64,000 bases of DNA from Streptomyces sp. FIT100 (GCF_024584805.1 NZ_CP075715.1:4952526-5016525), one strand, 5' to 3'; positions 43,837 through 52,777 are shown, counted from the stretch's first letter. Numbers and translations: made by a program. The notes: generated by a model from the sequence alone, not told the origin.

Positions 43837-43965
43837 TCAGTGCAGTCCCACGACGATCATCGCGACGATCATGGCGAGCGCCAGCAGGATGCCCGCGCGG
43901 CGCATCATCGCCTGCATGTCCCGCATCTCCTGCGGGGGTTCGTTCTCGGGGTCGGACCAGAGCAT
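43837..43965 (-). CDS. 42-residue membrane protein, MmpB-like
   Basis: The frame encodes MLWSDPENEPPQEMRDMQAM followed by RRAGILLALAMIVAMIVVGLH: an acidic head and one membrane helix at the C-terminus. Streptomyces have small proteins of this form in this position that databases call morphogenic membrane protein MmpB, linked to sporulation-associated morphology. I give that name from memory only. A perfect hairpin palindrome lies 35 bases upstream. Confidence 0.65.
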   Translation of the reverse strand: MLWSDPENEPPQEMRDMQAMMRRAGILLALAMIVAMIVVGLH

Positions 43966-43999
43966 GCGTCCGATCGTGCTGCGGCGGGTGTGCGGGGCG

Positions 44000-44019
44000 C
44001 CTGAGTATCCGTACTCAGG
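44000..44019. promoter_or_regulatory. 20-bp palindrome upstream of the MmpB-like gene
   Basis: CCTGAGTA-TCCG-TACTCAGG is perfect. It lies between the epsilon-subunit terminator and the MmpB-like start, 35 bases upstream of that start on the minus strand. It could be an operator or the first hairpin of a double terminator. Confidence 0.45.
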
Positions 44020-44020
44020 G

Positions 44021-44057
44021 CCCGCGGTGCCGAAGGACTAATTCACGGCACCGCGGG
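44021..44057 (-). terminator. Hairpin after the carboxylase beta/epsilon genes
   Basis: CCCGCGGTGCCG and CGGCACCGCGGG pair perfectly across a 13-base loop, about 50 bases beyond the epsilon subunit stop. Confidence 0.75.
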
Positions 44058-44107
44058 GGTGAACGGAACGCGGCGAGAGGGCCTAGGTGTATTGATCACG
44101 AGCGGGC

Positions 44108-44320
44108 CTAGCCGGGCCAGAACGTGCGCGCCCACGCCCGCGGACCCGGCCGCAGCGCCCGTGCCCGCGCCCGTACGATCCGCGCCGGATCCGACCAGTC
44201 CTCCGGCACCCGGGGCGCGCCGGACGCGGCGGAAGCCGTCGCCGCGGCGCGCGCCTGGACCACCGCCAGGGCGGCGGCCAACTCCTCCGGGGTCGGGTTT
44301 CCCCGTACGACCTTGATCAC
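44108..44320 (-). CDS. Acyl-CoA carboxylase epsilon subunit
   Basis: 70 residues starting MIKVVRGNPTPEELAAALAVVQA, the signature of the AccE/PccE subunits that stabilise actinobacterial acyl-CoA carboxylases. A variable Ala-rich middle leads to WSDPARIVRARARALRPGP and AWARTFWPG. It lies 47 bases downstream of the beta subunit gene in the same direction and binds the alpha-beta complex. Confidence 0.9.
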   Translation of the reverse strand: MIKVVRGNPTPEELAAALAVVQARAAATASAASGAPRVPEDWSDPARIVRARARALRPGPRAWARTFWPG

Positions 44321-44367
44321 AGCGGCTCCTCTCGGCCGGGGGCTTGCAGGCTCGCGGGCCTGCGGGC

Positions 44368-45978
44368 TTACAGGGGGATGTTGCCGTGCTTCTTCGGGGG
44401 GAGGTTTTCCCGCTTCGTGCGCAGTTGACGCAGGCCCCGCACGATATGCGCACGCGTGTCGGACGGCATGACCACCGCGTCGATGTAGCCGCGCTCGGCC
44501 GCGATGTACGGGTTGAGGAGCGTGTCCTCGTAGTCCGCGATCAGCCGCGCCCGGGCGGCCTCCTGGTCCTCGGCCGCCGCGATGGTGCGGCGGTGCAGGA
44601 TGTTGACCGCGCCCTGTGCGCCCATGACCGCGATCTGGGCGGTCGGCCAGGCCAGGTTCAGATCGGCGCCGAGGTGCTTGGAGCCCATGACGTCGTACGC
44701 GCCGCCGAACGCCTTCCGCGTGATCACGGTGATCAGGGGGACGGTCGCCTCCGCGTAGGCGTAGATCAGCTTCGCGCCGCGCCGGATGATGCCGCTGTAC
44801 TCCTGGTCGACGCCCGGGAGGAAGCCGGGCACGTCCACGAAGGTCAGCACCGGGACGTTGAACGCGTCGCAGGTGCGCACGAACCGCGCCGCCTTCTCGC
44901 TCGCGTTGATGTCGAGACAGCCGGCGAACTGCATCGGCTGGTTGGCGACGATACCGACAGGGAAGCCCTCGACCCGGCCGAATCCGGTGACGATGTTCGG
45001 CGCGAACATCGCCTGCGTCTCCAGGAATTCGCCGTCGTCCAGCGCGTGCTCGATGACGGTGTGCATGTCGTACGGCTGGTTGGCGCTGTCCGGGATCAGC
45101 GTGTCCAGCTCGCGGTCCTCGTCCGTGGGCTCGATCGACGCCTCCTCGGGGAAGGCCGGCGGCTCGGAGAGGTTGTTCGACGGCAGATAGGAGAGGAGCG
45201 ACTTGACGTAGTCGATCGCGTCCTTCTCGTCGCCCGCCATGTGGTGCGCGACACCGGAGGTGGTGTTGTGCGTACGGGCCCCGCCCAACTCCTCGAAGCC
45301 GACGTCCTCGCCGGTGACGGTCTTGATCACGTCGGGACCGGTGATGAACATGTGCGAGGTCTGGTCGACCATCACCGTGAAGTCGGTGATCGCCGGGGAG
45401 TAGACCGCGCCGCCCGCGCAGGGGCCGACGACCAGCGAGATCTGCGGGATCACACCGGAGGCGTGGGTGTTGCGGCGGAAGATCTCGCCGTACATGCCGA
45501 GGGCCATGACGCCCTCCTGGATACGGGCGCCGCCGGAGTCGTTGATCCCGATCACCGGGCAGCCGGTCTTCAGCGCGAAGTCCATCACCTTCATGATCTT
45601 CTGGCCGAAGACCTCGCCCAGGGAGCCGCCGAGGACCGTGAAGTCCTGGGAGAACACCGCGACCGGACGGCCGTCGACCATGCCGTAGCCGGTGACGACA
45701 CCGTCTCCGTAGGGGCGGTTGTGCTCCATGCCGAAGTCGGTGGAACGGTGCCGGGCGAATTCGTCCAGCTCCACGAACGAGCCCTCGTCCAGGAGGAGTT
45801 CGATCCGCTCACGGGCCGTCAGCTTGCCCTTGGCGTGCTGCTTCTCGACCGCGCGGGCCGAGCCCGCGTGTGTCGCCTCCTCGACACGGCGCTGGAAATC
45901 CGCGAGCTTCCCAGCGGTGGTGTGGCTGCTTCGAGCTGTGGGGAGGGCGGTCTCTTGGGGCTCTGCCGGCTCGGACAT
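44368..45978 (-). CDS. Acyl-CoA carboxylase beta subunit (propionyl-CoA type)
   Basis: 536 residues, a carboxyltransferase of the PccB/AccB group. The N-terminal half has GKLTARERIELLLDEGSFVELD and INDSGGARIQEGV with the GGA oxyanion loop (GPCAGGAVYSPA); the C-terminal half has PGFLPGVDQEYSGIIRRGAKL and RKAFGGAYDVMGSKHLGAD. The residue before VMGSK that sets acyl specificity is Asp (GGAYDVM), which in characterised homologues favours propionyl-CoA over acetyl-CoA. ATG 45978 follows CAGGGAG. It forms an operon with the epsilon subunit. Confidence 0.93.
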   Translation of the reverse strand: MSEPAEPQETALPTARSSHTTAGKLADFQRRVEEATHAGSARAVEKQHAKGKLTARERIELLLDEGSFVELDEFARHRSTDFGMEHNRPYGDGVVTGYGMVDGRPVAVFSQDFTVLGGSLGEVFGQKIMKVMDFALKTGCPVIGINDSGGARIQEGVMALGMYGEIFRRNTHASGVIPQISLVVGPCAGGAVYSPAITDFTVMVDQTSHMFITGPDVIKTVTGEDVGFEELGGARTHNTTSGVAHHMAGDEKDAIDYVKSLLSYLPSNNLSEPPAFPEEASIEPTDEDRELDTLIPDSANQPYDMHTVIEHALDDGEFLETQAMFAPNIVTGFGRVEGFPVGIVANQPMQFAGCLDINASEKAARFVRTCDAFNVPVLTFVDVPGFLPGVDQEYSGIIRRGAKLIYAYAEATVPLITVITRKAFGGAYDVMGSKHLGADLNLAWPTAQIAVMGAQGAVNILHRRTIAAAEDQEAARARLIADYEDTLLNPYIAAERGYIDAVVMPSDTRAHIVRGLRQLRTKRENLPPKKHGNIPL

Positions 45979-46157
45979 CGGGATGCGGCTCCCTGCCTGG
46001 TCACGGGGGTGGTGGCGAACGGCTACTGACTCGTAGCGTATCGGCGCGGATACGGTTCGGCAGTGCGGCGTTGGCCACACACCGGCGGAGGGCGAACCGG
46101 TGTGGAAACGCGCCGCCGGTTCGCGTCCGCCGGGGGCGAGGGGCCAAGCTGGGCCGC

Positions 46158-47015
46158 ATGACGCCTCCCGCCGCATCCGCAGGACGCTGGTCCGACCTCG
46201 ACCGCCCGCCCCTCAACGCCCCCGCGCTGCGGCGCGCCCTCGTGCGCCCCGGCGGGCTGTGGACCTCGTTCGACGTCGTCGAGTCGACCGGCTCCACCAA
46301 CTCCGACCTCGTCGCCCGGGCCGCCGGCCTCCCCGAGGGCGCCGTGCTCGTCGCCGAGGAGCAGACCGCGGGACGCGGCCGTCTCGACCGCGGCTGGAGC
46401 GCTCCGGCACGCTCCGGGCTCTTCCTCTCCGTACTCCTCAGGCCGGCCGGAGTGCCGGTCCGGCGGTGGGGCTGGCTGCCGCTGCTCACCGGCGTCGCCG
46501 CCGCGACCGGACTGGCCAGGGCCGCGGGCGCTGACCTCACCCTCAAGTGGCCGAACGACCTGCTGGTCAAGGTCGCCGGCGAGCAGCGCAAGACCGGCGG
46601 CATCCTCGCCGAGCGCACCGGGGACGACGGCGTCGTCATCGGGCTCGGCATCAACGTCTCGCTGCGCGAGGACGAGCTCCCGGTGCCGGGGGCCGGCTCC
46701 CTCGCCCTCGCGAACGCCGTGTCCACCGACCGCGACCCGCTGCTGCGAGCGCTGCTGCGTTCGCTGGAGCACTGGTACGGGCAGTGGCGCGCCGCGAACG
46801 GCGACCCGCATCTCTCGCGGCTCCAGGAGACGTACGCGGCGGGCTGCTCGACCCTCGGTCTCACGGTCCGCGCCGAGCTGCCCGGCGACCGGTCGCTCGT
46901 CGGCGAGGCGGTCGCGATAGACGGCGACGGCCGGCTCGTGGTGACCACGCCGGACGGCGAGGATCACCCCATCGGGGCGGGCGACATCGTCCACCTGCGG
47001 CCGGAGACTCGCTGA
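46158..47015 (+). CDS. birA: Biotin-[acetyl-CoA-carboxylase] ligase
   Basis: 285 residues. The ligase core contains STGSTNSDL, the biotinoyl-AMP loop EEQTAGRGRLDRGW, LKWPNDLLV and the KTGGILAE lysine region, followed by the small SH3-like C-terminal domain. There is no N-terminal helix-turn-helix, so this is a ligase without repressor function. It is divergent from the beta subunit gene and modifies the alpha subunit at 40.4-42.2 kb. ATG 46158 gives the shortest complete protein; upstream open frame has no start support. Confidence 0.92.
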   Translation: MTPPAASAGRWSDLDRPPLNAPALRRALVRPGGLWTSFDVVESTGSTNSDLVARAAGLPEGAVLVAEEQTAGRGRLDRGWSAPARSGLFLSVLLRPAGVPVRRWGWLPLLTGVAAATGLARAAGADLTLKWPNDLLVKVAGEQRKTGGILAERTGDDGVVIGLGINVSLREDELPVPGAGSLALANAVSTDRDPLLRALLRSLEHWYGQWRAANGDPHLSRLQETYAAGCSTLGLTVRAELPGDRSLVGEAVAIDGDGRLVVTTPDGEDHPIGAGDIVHLRPETR

Positions 47016-47154
47016 CCCGGTCGGCCACCGGGACGTGAGCCAGGGCACACCTGTCGTATCGTTGAGGCCGCGCTGGGGGTCCGCGGCATGTGCGGGCCGG
47101 CACGGCATGACAGATCGGCAGGACAGTGCGCAGGGAACGGGCAGGAGGCGGCCG

Positions 47155-48510
47155 GTGACCGTCGACGACACGACTTCCGGTTCCGGCGCGGGCGCTACCG
47201 GGGGTTCCGGTGGTGGGTCGGGAACGCCCTCCGGCGGGTCCGGTTCCGGCTCGGGTTCCGGAGGCTCTGGCGGCTCCGGTGGCTCTGGCGGCTCCGGCGG
47301 GTCCGGTGGGTCCGGTTCAGGTTCCGGTGGCTCTGGCGGCTCCGGCGGCTCCGGAGGATCCGGTGGGTCCGGGTCCGGCAAGCGGTCGGAGTCCGGCGGC
47401 TACCCCACCCCCCACCACGAGGTCGACCACACGGCCGAGCCGACCAAGGACCCGCTGGCCATCCGCCTGGAGCAGCTGATCCTCGGCGCCGACCGCCGCT
47501 ACACCCCCTTTCAGGCCGCCCGCACGGCCGGTGTCTCCATGGACCTCGCCTCCCGGTTCTGGCGGGCGATGGGCTTCGCCGACATCGGCCAGGCCAAGGC
47601 CCTCACCGAGGCCGACGTGCTCGCCCTGCGCCGGCTCGCCGGCCTCGTCGAGGCGGGGCTGCTGAGCGAGCCGATGGCGGTGCAGGTGGCCCGGTCGACC
47701 GGCCAGACCACGGCACGGCTCGCCGAGTGGCAGATCGACTCCTTCCTGGAGGGCCTGACCGAGCCGCCCGAGCCCGGGATGACCCGCACCGAGGTCACGT
47801 ATCCCCTGGTCGAGCTGTTGCTGCCGGAGCTGGAGGAGTTCCTCGTCTACGTGTGGCGGCGCCAGCTCGCCGCCGCGACCGGCCGTGTCGTGCAGGCCGG
47901 GGACGACGAGGAGATGGTCGACCGGCGGCTCGCGGTCGGCTTCGCGGACCTCGTCGGCTTCACCCGGCTGACCAGGCGCCTGGAGGAGGAGGAGCTCGGC
48001 GAGCTCGTCGAGTCGTTCGAGACGACCTGTGCGGACCTGGTCGCCGCCCACGGCGGCCGGCTGATCAAGACGCTCGGCGACGAGGTGCTGTACGCGGCGG
48101 ACGACGCGGGTACGGCGGCGGAGATCGCGCTGCGGCTGATCGACACGATGGCGAACGACGAGTCGATGCCCGCGCTGAGGGTCGGGATCGCCTTCGGGAC
48201 GGTCACGACGCGCATGGGCGACGTCTTCGGCACCACCGTGAACCTGGCGAGCCGGCTCACCTCGATAGCGCCGAAGGACGCGGTCCTGGTGGACGGGGCG
48301 TTCGCGGAGGAGCTGTCGCGCACGGGGGACGCGCCGGTCTCGGAGGCGCGGGCGGCGGAGGAGGCGGCCGCGGCCGAGGAGGCCGAGAAGAACGGCGAGG
48401 AGCCGGCCGAGCGGCCGAAGTACCGCTTCGCGCTCCAGCCCATGTGGCAGCGGCCGGTGCGCGGACTGGGCGTCGTGGAGCCCTGGCTGCTGACGAGGCG
48501 CACCACCTAG
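47155..48510 (+). CDS. cya: Class III adenylate cyclase
   Basis: 451 residues. The catalytic domain is C-terminal: VGFADLVGFTRLTRRLEEEELGELV carries the two metal Asp positions, and KTLGDEVLYAADD, GIAFGTVTTRMGDVFGTTVNLASRL complete the class III blocks. An N-terminal tract of about 70 residues is nearly pure Gly-Ser, followed by a conserved helical regulatory domain of actinobacterial Cya proteins (FQAARTAGVSMDLASRFWRAMGF). It is cytosolic. GTG 47155 is chosen for its GGAGG ribosome site; ATG 47107 is possible. The stop lies inside the arm of an inverted-repeat element. cAMP is linked with spore germination in this genus. Confidence 0.9.
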   Translation: MTVDDTTSGSGAGATGGSGGGSGTPSGGSGSGSGSGGSGGSGGSGGSGGSGGSGSGSGGSGGSGGSGGSGGSGSGKRSESGGYPTPHHEVDHTAEPTKDPLAIRLEQLILGADRRYTPFQAARTAGVSMDLASRFWRAMGFADIGQAKALTEADVLALRRLAGLVEAGLLSEPMAVQVARSTGQTTARLAEWQIDSFLEGLTEPPEPGMTRTEVTYPLVELLLPELEEFLVYVWRRQLAAATGRVVQAGDDEEMVDRRLAVGFADLVGFTRLTRRLEEEELGELVESFETTCADLVAAHGGRLIKTLGDEVLYAADDAGTAAEIALRLIDTMANDESMPALRVGIAFGTVTTRMGDVFGTTVNLASRLTSIAPKDAVLVDGAFAEELSRTGDAPVSEARAAEEAAAAEEAEKNGEEPAERPKYRFALQPMWQRPVRGLGVVEPWLLTRRTT

Positions 48511-48722
48511 GCCCATGTCGTCGAAGTCCCGCCTGCCCCGCGACGCCTGGCACGGCACTCCCCCGTAACCCTTCGGGCACGGGAGGTGCCCCCACGCTGC
48601 GTTGTCGAATCGTCCGAGTAGCCCACTGCGAGGACGACTCTCCGCCTTGCGATGCACCGCACCAGCCGCCGCTGGGCCCGCCCCTGCGGGCGGACGGCGC
48701 TACTTCGACGACAGGGCCTAGG
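48506..48722. repeat. Intergenic inverted-repeat element, copy 2
   Basis: Arms CCTAGGCCCATGTCGTCGAA and TTCGACGACAGGGCCTAGG are inverse of each other apart from the ATG/A difference, and enclose about 217 bases. The left arm includes the adenylate cyclase stop codon. The core holds ACGCTGCGTTGTCGAATCG and CCGCCTTGCGATGCACCGCA, related to the core of the element at 40191. Confidence 0.75.
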
Positions 48723-48770
48723 ATCCCCTGGTGAACCATCGTTAACCCGTTGACCAGGAGGGGTGTGCAC

Positions 48771-49565
48771 ATGTCCGAGGAGCGCTTCGGGGAATTCGTC
48801 GCCGTACGCCGGCACGAGGACGGCCACGTCGCCGAGCTGGTGCTCGACCGGCCCAAGGCGATGAACGCGGTCTCGACGGACATGGCACGGTCGATCGGCG
48901 CGGCGTGCCAGGCGCTGGCGGCGGACTCCTCGGTACGGGTGACCGTGCTGACGTCGTCCAACGAGCGCGCCTTCTGCGTGGGCGCCGACCTCAAGGAGCG
49001 GAACTCCTTCAGCGACGCGGACCTGGTGCGGCAGCGGCCGACGACCCGTGCGGCGTACACGGGAGTGCTGGAACTGCCGATGCCGACGCTGGCCGCGGTG
49101 CACGGTTTCGCGCTCGGCGGCGGGTTCGAGCTGGCGCTCGCCTGCGATGTGATCGTGGCCGACGCCACGGCGGTCGTCGGGCTGCCCGAGGTGTCGGTCG
49201 GGGTGATCCCGGGCGGCGGTGGCACACAGCTGCTGCCGCGGCGGGTCGGGGCCGCGCGGGCGGCGGAGCTGGTCTTCACGGCGCGGCGTGTGGAGGCGGG
49301 CGAGGCGCGGGAGTTGGGCCTGGTGGACGAGGTCGCCGAGGACGCCCGTACGGCCGCGCTGGAGCTGGCCGCGCGGATCGCCGCGAACTCCCCGGTCGGG
49401 CTGCGGGCGGCCAAGCGGGCCATGCGGCTCGGACAGGGGCTCGACCTGCGGGCGGGGCTGGAGGTCGAGGACGCGGCATGGCGGTCGGTGGCCTTCTCCG
49501 GGGACCGGGCGGAGGGCGTCGCGGCGTTCAACGAGAAGCGCAAGCCGGTGTGGCCTGGCGAGTGA
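48771..49565 (+). CDS. Enoyl-CoA hydratase/isomerase family protein
   Basis: 264 residues of the crotonase fold. The oxyanion-hole segments are FCVGADLKE (first) and HGFALGGGFELALACD (second). GLPEVSVGVIPGGGGTQLLPRRVG includes the Glu expected at the catalytic position. It belongs to the fatty-acid or branched-chain degradation group. ATG 48771 follows AGGAGGGGTGTGCAC, which settles the start. It is followed after 30 bases by the GGDEF gene and may be cotranscribed. Confidence 0.9.
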   Translation: MSEERFGEFVAVRRHEDGHVAELVLDRPKAMNAVSTDMARSIGAACQALAADSSVRVTVLTSSNERAFCVGADLKERNSFSDADLVRQRPTTRAAYTGVLELPMPTLAAVHGFALGGGFELALACDVIVADATAVVGLPEVSVGVIPGGGGTQLLPRRVGAARAAELVFTARRVEAGEARELGLVDEVAEDARTAALELAARIAANSPVGLRAAKRAMRLGQGLDLRAGLEVEDAAWRSVAFSGDRAEGVAAFNEKRKPVWPGE

Positions 49566-49595
49566 AATCATCCTGATTGTCCCTAAGCTGGGGTG

Positions 49596-50729
49596 ATGGG
49601 TGAGGATGTCCGACTGCGAGCGGTGGTGGCGCTCGCACAGTCGATGGCCGCCGCGCGTACACCGCGGGAGTCGTGGCGCGCGGCGGCGGTGGGCGCGCGC
49701 GAGGCGCTGTCCGGGAGCTTCGCCGCGCTGTCGGTCTGGGAGCGGGACCACGGCAGGCTGAAGGTGCTCGTCAACGCGGGGGAACGGGCCGCGGACGAGG
49801 AGGAGTTCCCGGACGGCGAGACATATCCGGTGCACCGCTTCCCGGAGATCACGGAGTTCCTGCACGAGCAGTGGGCGGGCGGCGGAGCGCCGCGCGCCTG
49901 GGTCGAGACGGCGGACGGCCCGGCGGCCGGCGAACACGGCTACAGCCACCAGCGCGTCGACGCGCTGCGCCGGCGCGGCCGGGGCTGCTGTGTCGTCGCC
50001 CCGATCGTGCTGCACGGGCGGGCGTGGGGCGAGCTGTACGTGGCCAGGTCCGCGGGGCGGCCCGTCTTCGACCGCGACGACGCGGACTTCGCGACCGTAC
50101 TGGCGCAGGTCGTGGCGGCGGGGATCGCGCAGCAGGAGCGGCTCGAGGAGGTGCGGCGGCTCGCCTTCACGGACCCGCTGACCGGCCTTGCCAACCGGCG
50201 GGCGGTCGACGTACGCCTCGACGAGGCGCTGGAGCGGCACCGGGCGGAGGGTGCGGTGGTCTCGCTCGTGGTCTGCGACCTCAACGGCCTCAAACGGGTC
50301 AACGACACCCTGGGCCACGCGACCGGCGACCGTCTGCTCGAACGTTTCGGCTCTGTGCTCTCGCTGTGCGGGGCGATGCTGCCGGGGGCGCTGGCGGCGC
50401 GGCTCGGCGGGGACGAGTTCTGTCTGCTGACGGTGGGGCAGGCGGCGGACGAGGTGGTGAAGGTCGCGGACGAACTCTGCGAGCGGGCGGGCGAGTTGAA
50501 GCTGGGGGAGGGGGTGGCGTGCGGGGTGGCCTCGACGGGCGACCCCATCGGGCCGGTGCGCTCGGCCCGCCGCCTCTTCCGCCTCGCGGACGCGGCCCAG
50601 TACCGTGCGAAGGCCGCGCGCTCGCGCGGGCCGGTCGTCGCGGGCCGCGACGACACGGTCCTGCCCCTCGCGGACACGCCTCCCTCGACACCCCGGGACC
50701 GCCGCCGCTTCCGCGACGCGTCCCGCTGA
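49596..50729 (+). CDS. GAF-GGDEF diguanylate cyclase
   Basis: 377 residues. A GAF-like sensor domain (about 15-185; SFAALSVWERDHGRLKVLVN ... VVAPIVLHGRAWGELYV) precedes a GGDEF domain with FTDPLTGLANRRA, DLNGLKRVNDTLGHATGD and the intact active site RLGGDEFCLL. An RxxD inhibitory site is not evident. The protein has no membrane helix. It should make cyclic di-GMP, which controls the switch to aerial growth in Streptomyces. ATG 49596 is preferred over GTG 49593. The tail of about 40 residues is disordered. Confidence 0.9.
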   Translation: MGEDVRLRAVVALAQSMAAARTPRESWRAAAVGAREALSGSFAALSVWERDHGRLKVLVNAGERAADEEEFPDGETYPVHRFPEITEFLHEQWAGGGAPRAWVETADGPAAGEHGYSHQRVDALRRRGRGCCVVAPIVLHGRAWGELYVARSAGRPVFDRDDADFATVLAQVVAAGIAQQERLEEVRRLAFTDPLTGLANRRAVDVRLDEALERHRAEGAVVSLVVCDLNGLKRVNDTLGHATGDRLLERFGSVLSLCGAMLPGALAARLGGDEFCLLTVGQAADEVVKVADELCERAGELKLGEGVACGVASTGDPIGPVRSARRLFRLADAAQYRAKAARSRGPVVAGRDDTVLPLADTPPSTPRDRRRFRDASR

Positions 50730-50849
50730 GTCCGGGGGTGCGGGAACGAGACCGCCCCCGATTGCGGCCACCTGCTCTCGCAGAGGTGTAAGGACCGCCT
50801 CCCCGCAGGGATGGTGACAGAGAGGGATTCAATCCGTAGGGTGCTGAAT

Positions 50850-52403
50850 ATGGATATGCACACTGTCGTGGTGGGGACCTCCGGCACCACCGTCGAGGAC
50901 GTCATCGCCGTCGCCCGCGCCACCGCCCGCGTCGAGCTCTCCGAGGACGCCCTCGCCGCCCTCGCCGCCGCCCGGGAGATCGTCGACGCGCTGGCCGCGA
51001 AGCCCGAGCCGGTGTACGGGGTGTCCACCGGGTTCGGCGCGCTCGCGACCCGGCACATCGGGCACGAGCTGCGCACCCAGCTGCAGCGCAACATCGTGCG
51101 GTCGCACGCCGCCGGCATGGGGCCCCGCGTCGAGCGCGAGGTCGTCCGCGCGCTGATGTTCCTGCGGCTGAAGACCGTCGCGTCCGGGCACACCGGCGTA
51201 CGGCCCGAGGTCGCGCAGACCATGGCCGACGTGCTCAACGCCGGGATCACGCCCGTCGTGCACGAGTACGGCTCCCTCGGCTGCTCCGGAGACCTCGCCC
51301 CGCTGTCGCACTGTGCGCTGACCCTCATGGGGGAGGGCGACGCCGAAGGCCCCGACGGGACCGTACGCCCCGCCGGCGAGCTCCTCGCCGCCCACGGCAT
51401 CAAGGCCGTCGAACTGCACGAGAAGGAAGGGCTCGCCCTCCTCAACGGCACCGACGGCATGCTCGGCATGCTGATCATGGCCCTCGCCGATCTGCACCGC
51501 CTCTACACCTCCGCCGACATCACCGCCGCGCTCTCCCTCGAAGCGCTGCTCGGCACCGACAGCGTCCTCGCGCCCGAGCTGCACGCCATCCGCCCGCACC
51601 CGGGCCAGGCCGCCGCCGCCGACAACATGCTGCGTGTCCTCGCGGGCTCCGGGCTCACCGGGCGGCACGCCGACATCACGGGCGACGCGCCCCGCGTCCA
51701 GGACGCCTACTCCGTGCGCTGCGCCCCGCAGGTCTCCGGCGCGGGCCGCGACACCCTCGCCCACGCCCAGCTCGTCGCCGAGCGCGAGCTCGCCTCCGCC
51801 GTCGACAACCCGGTGGTCCTGCCCGACGGCCGCGTCGAGTCCAACGGCAACTTCCACGGCGCCCCGGTCGCGTACGTCCTCGACTTCCTGGCCATAGCCG
51901 CCGCGGACCTCGCGTCGATCGCCGAGCGCCGCACCGACCGGCTCCTCGACAAGAACCGCAGCCACGGCCTGCCGCCCTTCCTCGCGGACGACGCGGGCGT
52001 CGACTCGGGCCTGATGATCGCCCAGTACACGCAGGCCGCCCTGGTCAGCGAGATGAAGCGGCTCGCCGTCCCGGCCTCCGTCGACTCGATCCCCTCGTCC
52101 GCGATGCAGGAGGACCACGTCTCGATGGGCTGGTCCGCGGCGCGCAAGCTGCGCACCGCCGTCGAGGCGCTCACCCGCGTCGTCGCCGTCGAGCTGTACG
52201 CCGCGACCCGCGCCGTCGAGCTGCGTCGGGGCATGGCCCCTGCGCCCGCGACCCGCGCCGCGATCGACGCGCTGCGGGCCGCCGGTGTCGAGGGACCCGG
52301 CCCGGACCGCTTCCTCGCGCCCGACCTGGCCGCCGCCGAGGTGTTCGTACGGGAAGGCAGGCTCATCACGGCCGTGGAGCCGGTCACCGGCCCGCTGGCC
52401 TAG
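50850..52403 (+). CDS. hutH: Histidine ammonia-lyase
   Basis: 517 residues. Histidine ammonia-lyase turns histidine into urocanate. The prosthetic MIO group would form from Cys145-Ser146-Gly147 in GSLGCSGDLAPL; most relatives have Ala-Ser-Gly, and the Cys form is what I recall for Streptomyces enzymes. Other family blocks are YGVSTGFGALA and QEDHVSMGWSAARKL. The start at ATG 50850 (MDMHTVVVG) is preferred; ATG 50856 is close by. The TAG stop shares a CTAG palindrome with the stop of the convergent surface protein gene. Confidence 0.94.
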   Translation: MDMHTVVVGTSGTTVEDVIAVARATARVELSEDALAALAAAREIVDALAAKPEPVYGVSTGFGALATRHIGHELRTQLQRNIVRSHAAGMGPRVEREVVRALMFLRLKTVASGHTGVRPEVAQTMADVLNAGITPVVHEYGSLGCSGDLAPLSHCALTLMGEGDAEGPDGTVRPAGELLAAHGIKAVELHEKEGLALLNGTDGMLGMLIMALADLHRLYTSADITAALSLEALLGTDSVLAPELHAIRPHPGQAAAADNMLRVLAGSGLTGRHADITGDAPRVQDAYSVRCAPQVSGAGRDTLAHAQLVAERELASAVDNPVVLPDGRVESNGNFHGAPVAYVLDFLAIAAADLASIAERRTDRLLDKNRSHGLPPFLADDAGVDSGLMIAQYTQAALVSEMKRLAVPASVDSIPSSAMQEDHVSMGWSAARKLRTAVEALTRVVAVELYAATRAVELRRGMAPAPATRAAIDALRAAGVEGPGPDRFLAPDLAAAEVFVREGRLITAVEPVTGPLA

Positions 52404-52777
52404 GCGATGTCCCTGGCGCCCTGGCGGACGGAGAAGGACAGAAAACCCGCGCCGATCGCCAGGAAGACCGCGCCGCCGATCACGTACGGCGTCGTGTCCA
52501 CGCTGCCCGTCTCGGCAAGGCGCAGCTCCTCGGAGCCGCCTTGCCGGGACGCCGCGGCCGAAGCCGATTCGGAGCCGGAGCCGGAGCCGGAGCCGGAAGC
52601 GGAACCGGAGTCGGAGTCGGAGTCGGAAGCGGAGGCTGCGGCCGGCTGCTGAGCGGACGGCGCCGCCTCCGCGGTCTCCGCTTCCGCCGTCGCGTTCGCC
52701 GAAGGGACGAACCAGAGCGCACAGAGCAGGGTGCCTGCTGCGGCAGCGGTCAGCAGCGGGCGGCGAGCGACGGACAC
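52400..52777 (-). CDS. Small wall-anchored protein with LAETG sorting signal
   Basis: 125 residues: a signal peptide (to about ANA/TAEA), a short mature chain of Glu/Ala then Ser/Asp and Ser/Gly repeats, Leu87-Ala-Glu-Thr-Gly, a membrane helix (YVIGGAVFLAIGAGFLSF) and the tail VRQGARDIA. LAXTG signals are used by class E sortases. With only about 55 mostly disordered residues between signal peptide and sorting motif, it could be a wall spacer or a phosphorylated or glycosylated stalk. GTG 52777 has AAGGGGGATC upstream. Confidence 0.75.
   Translation of the reverse strand: MSVARRPLLTAAAAGTLLCALWFVPSANATAEAETAEAAPSAQQPAAASASDSDSDSGSASGSGSGSGSESASAAASRQGGSEELRLAETGSVDTTPYVIGGAVFLAIGAGFLSFSVRQGARDIA

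Noticed and set aside
48511..48720. Possible tRNA or structured RNA gene in the inverted-repeat element
   Set aside because: No cloverleaf or anticodon arm is seen. The long terminal complementarity fits a repeat element better.
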